Source: Chloroflexota bacterium (GTDB taxonomy: Bacteria > Chloroflexota > Dehalococcoidia > UBA6926 > JACQUM01). Taken from it: a stretch of 35,565 bases of DNA. The notes beneath the pieces were generated by a model. The model was not told where the DNA came from. It ran no database searches and worked only from the letters and a program-made list of their open reading frames with translations. The position numbers were made by a program, and so were the translations under genes. The stretch lies in NCBI GenBank assembly GCA_016210295.1, contig JACQUM010000018.1:1-35565 (forward strand), given 5' to 3'. This document shows positions 32,093 through 35,565 of this stretch, piece by piece (within the stretch, counting starts at the first letter, position 1; every line of letters begins with the position of its first letter).

Positions 32093-32575
32093 ATGAAGAT
32101 CGGCGAGTTGGCGAGAGAGGCAGGCGTCACGGCCAAGACAGTCCGCTACTACGAGCAACTGGGCCTCCTGGAGGAGCCTCCCAGGACCGAGGCGAGGTAC
32201 CGCATCTATGGGCCGGCGCACGCGGAGCGCCTGGAGTTCATCGTTCAGGCGAAGCGGCTGGGGCTCTTGCTGGGGGAGGTCCGCGACATCTTGACTTTGC
32301 ATGAGCAAAGACAGGCTCCCTGCGTCCATGTCTTGGCCCTGCTGGATCAGAAGCTGGAGCAGGTCCAGGCGATCATGGAGGACCTCCAGCAGTTCCAAAG
32401 GGAGGTCCGGCGCCTCAAGGCCGAGTCGGAGAGGCGCCTTGCGGGATTGCCCGTCGGCGCCCGCATCTGCGGCATCATCGAACAAGGCATCCATGCTCGA
32501 GGCGAGGTGGCCCTGGCCTGGCTGGAGGGCAGGGGAAAGGCCAGAAAGGACCGCTTGAGCCCTCGCCCATCTTGA
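32093..32575 (+). CDS. MerR-family metal-responsive regulator
   Basis: 160 residues from ATG 32093. The DNA-binding domain MKIGELAREAGVTAKTVRYY-EQLGLL is typical of metal-sensing MerR proteins, followed by a long dimerisation helix. Cys77 sits at the position of the metal-binding Cys82 of MerR/Cys79 of ZntR, and Cys126 in ARICGIIE matches the last metal ligand; the middle Cys (117 in MerR) is absent. CueR has Ser at the first position, so a divalent metal such as Hg or Zn is more likely than Cu. The TGA lies inside the -35 box of the next promoter. ATG 32078 is an alternative start. Confidence 0.88.
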   Translation: MKIGELAREAGVTAKTVRYYEQLGLLEEPPRTEARYRIYGPAHAERLEFIVQAKRLGLLLGEVRDILTLHEQRQAPCVHVLALLDQKLEQVQAIMEDLQQFQREVRRLKAESERRLAGLPVGARICGIIEQGIHARGEVALAWLEGRGKARKDRLSPRPS

Positions 32576-32603
32576 CTTTCCCTTCGTCAGGAAGGTGTAG
32601 GCT
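32572..32603 (+). promoter_or_regulatory. MerR-type promoter/operator 2 (lipoprotein-MerT operon)
   Basis: TTGACT (32572-32577) and TAGGCT (32598-32603) with a 20-bp spacer that contains ACTTTCC-N8-GGAAGGT. It aligns base for base with operator 1: same -35, same half-sites, same spacing. The same regulator should therefore control both promoters. The stop codon of the regulator gene (32573-32575) is part of the -35 box. Confidence 0.75.
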
Positions 32604-32643
32604 GGGCGCGAAGATAGAATGAAAGGGGAGGGTGATTGCTGAG

Positions 32644-33237
32644 ATGGCGCGGTCAATCGGGGCGGGAATACTTCCGATCGAGCCTGGGTACCTTGTCGCG
32701 GCGCTCCTGGTCTTCCTCGGTGGGTGCGCGCAGGACATGGGCTCCTCGACTGCCCCCGTGGCCACCTCTCCGACCACCGGGCAGATGACCATGACGGAGG
32801 CCGCGCCGCCGAGCGTCCCCCCCGTCAAGGGGTTCTACAATGAGCGAGAAATCTGGTTCATTCACACCGAAGCATCGGACAGTGGCGTCGCAGCGATGTT
32901 GACAGCCATGATGGACTCCAAAGTCTTGCTGGTGTCCTCCCTGGCTGGCGTGGCTCCCTCTTTGCTCGCTGACGTCTTCGTCTTTACGAACGGGGTTACG
33001 GGCGGTGGCCCCTTCGGCTTCCAACCGGACGTCTTCGATCGCGCGCCAGGTGACGAGGGTTACACACCTCTGCGAGTCGTGAATTTAGTGGCATGGAAGA
33101 AGGAGGGTACTTCGCCGCGGGAACTGAGGTCCGCGGAGGAGGTGCGAGTGGCAGAGTCTCGGGGAGAGGTTACCATTACACGCCCGGGCGCCGTGGTGAA
33201 CATGCCCATCCTCACATGGCCGGGGGGCCACAGGTAG
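32644..33237 (+). CDS. DUF7482-like lipoprotein under MerR control
   Basis: 197 residues from ATG 32644; GTG 32632 is an in-frame alternative that abuts GGGGAGG. The N-terminal hydrophobic segment ends in lipobox LGGC, then a Thr/Ser/Pro linker. The mature domain has GFYNEREIWFIHTEASDSGV, VFTNGVTGGGPFGFQPDVFD and VVNMPILTWPGG, a pattern I recall from a family named DUF7482 in Chloroflexota and archaea; the name is from memory. It has no Cys in the mature part. Position between a MerR operator and a MerT-like gene suggests an envelope role in metal response. Confidence 0.75.
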   Translation: MARSIGAGILPIEPGYLVAALLVFLGGCAQDMGSSTAPVATSPTTGQMTMTEAAPPSVPPVKGFYNEREIWFIHTEASDSGVAAMLTAMMDSKVLLVSSLAGVAPSLLADVFVFTNGVTGGGPFGFQPDVFDRAPGDEGYTPLRVVNLVAWKKEGTSPRELRSAEEVRVAESRGEVTITRPGAVVNMPILTWPGGHR

Positions 33238-33283
33238 CGCGGACGCTTTGGCGGCAGCGGGGCGTACTTTTGGAGGACGAACA

Positions 33284-33619
33284 ATGAAGCGGTTTCTTCG
33301 TACGGAGGAATACATCCTGGCTGCGTTGAGCAGTCTGCTCCCACTGCCCTGGTGATGAGTGGTGCCAGGCCTGCTCGGGCTGCTGGGGGCCAGCAGCAGC
33401 GGGGCGGCCATGGTACCTGCGTTGCAGGTGCTGACCTGGCCCTTCCTGGGCCTTACGACTCTCACCCTGAGTTGGGGTTGGTACCGCGCCCTGGGTCACA
33501 GGGGGTGGCGCTCTCTCTGGGGTAGACGCAGCGTCTTGCTCCTCGTGGCCTCTACTAGCCTCAGCGCACTTCTCTGGGGGCTGCGCTTCGCCGGACTCCT
33601 CGGGGCACGGCCCTGGTGA
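33284..33619 (+). CDS. MerT/MerF-like membrane protein with tandem UGA, candidate Sec-Sec selenoprotein
   Basis: TTTGGAGGACGAACA places a strong ribosome-binding site 8 nt before ATG 33284. The frame reads 23 codons (MKRFLRTEEYILAALSS, LLPLPW), then TGA TGA at 33353-33358, then 86 more codons (VVPGLLGLLGASSSG, MVPALQVLTWPFLGLTTLTL, SVLLLVASTSLSALLWGL) to a TGA at 33617. Read as U24-U25 it is a 111-residue protein with three membrane helices. MerT is 116 residues, has three helices, and its Hg-binding vicinal pair is Cys24-Cys25 followed by xxPLxxxLG; MerF has the same arrangement (CCxxPVLxxLLG). The second MerT Cys pair is absent. A SECIS-like hairpin follows. Identification as MerT-like is from pattern and topology, not strong identity. 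Alternative: a 23-codon leader plus an 86-residue protein starting at GTG 33359. Confidence 0.62.
33379..33397 (+). promoter_or_regulatory. Candidate bacterial SECIS hairpin (MerT-like gene)
   Basis: GCUGCUGG (33379-33386) pairs perfectly with CCAGCAGC (33390-33397) around a GGG loop. The apical loop starts 28 nt after the second UGA and 31 nt after the first, within the 16-37 nt range of the bacterial SECIS model, and begins with G. Stem and loop sizes also fit. Confidence 0.55.
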
Positions 33620-33729
33620 CATGACCTCTCCCGACCGCTCATATCCTTCTCGGCCTGTGACTTGAGGCTGCCCTGCCGTCATGGTATCCTAGCGCCTAGT
33701 TCGAGAAATCACGAATGGAGGGGGCTCCG

Positions 33730-34191
33730 GTGGTTTCAGCGTCCAATGATGCGCTGCGCGCTCAGGTCCGCGGCATCCTGGAGAAGTACCGCGGCCACAA
33801 GGGCGCCCTCCTCATGGGCCTCTTGGACGTCCAGTACACCCTGGGCTACGTGCCGGAGCTCACCGTCCAGGAGGCGGCGGAGGTCCTGAACGTCTCTTTC
33901 CCCGAGGTGTGGGGCGTCCTCACCTTCTACGCCGACTTCAAGGTGGGGAAGAAGGCCGACCATCTCATCGACGTGTGCATAGATACCCCCTGCCATGTCG
34001 AAGGCGCCGAGCGTATCTGGGAGGCGCTGGAACAGGCAGCAGCCCAGGGGACGGACTCCCCTCGTTTTGAGCTCCGGCGCGTCTCCTGCCCGCGCCTGTG
34101 CGCCAAGGCCCCGGTCATCGCCCTCGACCAGCAGTGGAAGGGAGAAATGACGGTAGAGAAGGCGGTGAAAGTCGCCTCCGACCTTCCTTGA
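33730..34191 (+). CDS. nuoE: NuoE-type thioredoxin-fold [2Fe-2S] subunit
   Basis: 153 residues from GTG 33730, which follows GGAGGGGG; ATG 33715 would add five residues but lacks a binding site. The four cluster ligands are in DVCIDTPCHVEGAERI (C-x4-C) and VSCPRLCAKAPVIAL (C-x3-C). The N-terminal helical part (LMGLLDVQYTLGYVPE, VWGVLTFYADF) is typical. NuoE-type subunits pass electrons to or from NAD(P) in complex I, NAD-linked hydrogenases and formate dehydrogenases. Only nuoF follows, not the complex I membrane genes, which favours a soluble hydrogenase or formate dehydrogenase. Confidence 0.92.
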   Translation: MVSASNDALRAQVRGILEKYRGHKGALLMGLLDVQYTLGYVPELTVQEAAEVLNVSFPEVWGVLTFYADFKVGKKADHLIDVCIDTPCHVEGAERIWEALEQAAAQGTDSPRFELRRVSCPRLCAKAPVIALDQQWKGEMTVEKAVKVASDLP

Positions 34192-34210
34192 CGACCAAGA
34201 AGGGGACTCC

Positions 34211-35565
34211 ATGCCATCGGCAGCCTACGAGAAACTGAGGGAGCGGGCCTGGAAGGCCTGGCAGCCCTGGGAGGAGAGCACGATGCCCCGCGTCACCGTG
34301 GGCATCTCCGCCTGCTCCCTCTCCGTCGGAGCGGGCGAGACCCTTGCTGTCATTCGGAGCGAGGTCCAGCGTCTGGGGCTGGAGGTCCGCATCATGGAGG
34401 TGGGGGACATCGGCTTCTGCTGGGCGGAGCCCGTTGTGGGGGTTGCGCACCCCGGGGAACCCTTCGTCCTCTACGGGCCGGTGGCGCCGGAGATCGCTGC
34501 CCGCTTCGTCGCCGACATCCTGGTTGCTCGTCTCCCGAGACGAGACGTGGCCCTCGGCACGATGGGAAAGGGAACGGTCGAGGGGATTTCCCCGCTCTCA
34601 GACCAGCCGTGGATGCGACACCAGCGCCGCCTGGTGATGAAGAACTTCGGGATCATCGGGCCCGGCAACCTGGACCACTATGTCGCCAAGGGCGGGTATT
34701 GGAGCTTCGACAAGGCGCTCTTCGAGATGAAGCCCGCCCAGGTGATCGACGAGGTCAAGGCCTCCAACCTCCGGGGCCGTGGGGGAGCCGTTTTCCCCAC
34801 CGGCACCAAGTGGGGCTTCATGACCAACGCTCCGGCCCCCAAGTACCTGGCTGTGAACGGGGAGGAGGGCGACCCCGGCGCCTTCACCGACAAGGGTATC
34901 GTGGAGAACGACCCCCACATGCTCCTGGAAGGTGCTCTCATCTCCGCCTATGCCATGGGCTGCACCAAGACATTCATCCACATCCGCGCCGAGTATTTCC
35001 TGGCTGTCGAGCGTCTGCGCCGCGCGGTGCGGGAGCTGGAGGAGGCGGGCCTGGTGGGCCACCACATCCTCGGCTCCGAATTCAGCCATGAGATCGAAGT
35101 TGAGGCCACGGGCCATGCTTACATTTGCGGCGAGGAGACAGCGCTCATGGAGTCGGTGGAGGGGAAGCGCGGCGCCCCCCGGCCCAGGCCTCCCTTCCCC
35201 GCTCAGTACGGCATCTTCGGCCGCCCCACCAACGTGAACAACGTGAAGACTATCTCCTATGTGCCCGCCGTGCTTCGCATGGGCGCTGACGCCTTCCTCA
35301 AGTTGGGCACCCAGAACGCCTCCGGTACCGCCATGCTCTCGCTCTCCGGCCACATCAACAAGCGCGGCATCGCGGAGATACCTGTTGGCCTCAACCTCAA
35401 GACCGTGATCGAGGATGTGGCGGGCGGCGTACGCAACGGGAAGAAGGCCAAGGCGCTCCAGTGCGGCGGCCCCCTCGGCGGCCTCATGGCCGCGACCGAG
35501 ATGGACATGATCGCCGAGTTCCAGGCCATGACCGCCAAGAGCTCTCCCCTTGGCTCCGGCGGCAT
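34211..35565 (+). CDS. nuoF: NuoF/HoxF-type NADH-binding flavoprotein (3' truncated)
   Basis: 451 codons to the right edge. An N-terminal thioredoxin-like domain (about 25-110, VTVGISACSLSVGAGE to FCWAEPVVGVAHPG) precedes the FMN/NADH domain: LRGRGGAVFPTGTKWGF (FMN loop), VNGEEGDPGAFTDK (NADH), YICGEETALMESVEGKRGAP and FGRPTNVNNVKT. The SLBB part follows near the edge; the C-terminal [4Fe-4S] ligands would lie outside. The N-terminal domain keeps only two of the four usual Cys: VGDIGFCWAEP has Asp where VGCxGLC is usual. ATG 34211 is 20 bp after nuoE. A catalytic hydrogenase or formate dehydrogenase subunit is expected downstream. Confidence 0.92.
   Translation, partial: MPSAAYEKLRERAWKAWQPWEESTMPRVTVGISACSLSVGAGETLAVIRSEVQRLGLEVRIMEVGDIGFCWAEPVVGVAHPGEPFVLYGPVAPEIAARFVADILVARLPRRDVALGTMGKGTVEGISPLSDQPWMRHQRRLVMKNFGIIGPGNLDHYVAKGGYWSFDKALFEMKPAQVIDEVKASNLRGRGGAVFPTGTKWGFMTNAPAPKYLAVNGEEGDPGAFTDKGIVENDPHMLLEGALISAYAMGCTKTFIHIRAEYFLAVERLRRAVRELEEAGLVGHHILGSEFSHEIEVEATGHAYICGEETALMESVEGKRGAPRPRPPFPAQYGIFGRPTNVNNVKTISYVPAVLRMGADAFLKLGTQNASGTAMLSLSGHINKRGIAEIPVGLNLKTVIEDVAGGVRNGKKAKALQCGGPLGGLMAATEMDMIAEFQAMTAKSSPLGSGG

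Noticed and set aside
33359..33619. An independent 86-residue gene starting at GTG 33359
   Set aside because: It has no ribosome-binding site of its own, and the strong site at ATG 33284 opens the same frame. The combined product has the size and layout of MerT with the pair at 24-25, which the short version would lack. Kept only as an alternative.
1..35565. Genetic code 4 or 25 (TGA as Trp or Gly)
   Set aside because: TGA ends many genes here (tetR, ubiD, ubiX, tldD, merR-like), often in stop-start overlaps, and Trp is encoded by TGG throughout.

Overview
The window comes from a high-GC bacterium. Gene content (UbiA/UbiD/UbiX quinone genes, DUF3179 and DUF7482-like lipoproteins, MutS2, paired TldD/TldE, NuoE/NuoF-type flavoprotein subunits, CaiB-type CoA transferase) and the dense short dispersed repeats fit a Chloroflexota genome, perhaps near Dehalococcoidia. 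That placement is inference; there is no rRNA in the window. TGA is used as an ordinary stop for many genes, so the code is standard.

Layout: 1-1929, a heterodimeric ABC exporter (-). 2091-3266, a DUF3179 lipoprotein whose reading frame carries an in-frame TGA exactly at the first Cys of the family CxxC motif. 3430-4278, HtpX (-). 4409-10730, a plus-strand operon: a TetR regulator with its own palindromic operator, then UbiD, UbiA and UbiX (prenylation and prFMN-dependent decarboxylation of an aromatic acid, as in late menaquinone synthesis), then a NitT/TauT-type ABC importer, closed by a strong terminator. 10760-16901, mostly minus-strand genes: TolB-like lipoprotein, orphan DppB-type permease, tRNA-Glu, a MITE-like repeat, ArgC, a decayed MacB-type ABC pair and endonuclease III. 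17058-21388, two tandem small paralogs and the TldD-TldE-HEAT operon. 21408-27355, a minus-strand block with rhomboid, FolB, MutS2, an S41 protease and a YkgJ-type protein. 27569-28762, a class III CoA transferase, followed by a repeat-rich stretch. 29501-31874, two metallo-beta-lactamase-fold proteins and a cupin. 32022-33619, a MerR-controlled metal-response locus. 33730 to the right edge, NuoE and NuoF.

The most striking content is two candidate selenoproteins. At 33284-33619 a MerT/MerF-like three-helix membrane protein has two consecutive in-frame TGA codons at residues 24-25, the positions of the mercury-binding vicinal Cys-Cys pair of MerT, followed by a hairpin that fits the published bacterial SECIS model. 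It lies directly downstream of a MerR-family regulator and a lipoprotein, each preceded by the same MerR-type operator. At 2805-2807 the DUF3179 TGA converts CxxC to UxxC and is also followed by a perfect 8-bp hairpin at SECIS distance. Both products act outside or in the membrane and both replace redox or metal-binding cysteines. Together they suggest an envelope metal/redox defence system using selenocysteine, including a Sec-Sec metal-binding pair.

Other oddities: an ABC ATPase with no canonical start codon (best candidate ACG), a MacB-like operon with one ochre codon and one frameshift, a Smr domain lacking its LDxRG motif, and a NuoF-like subunit missing half of its N-terminal Fe-S ligands.
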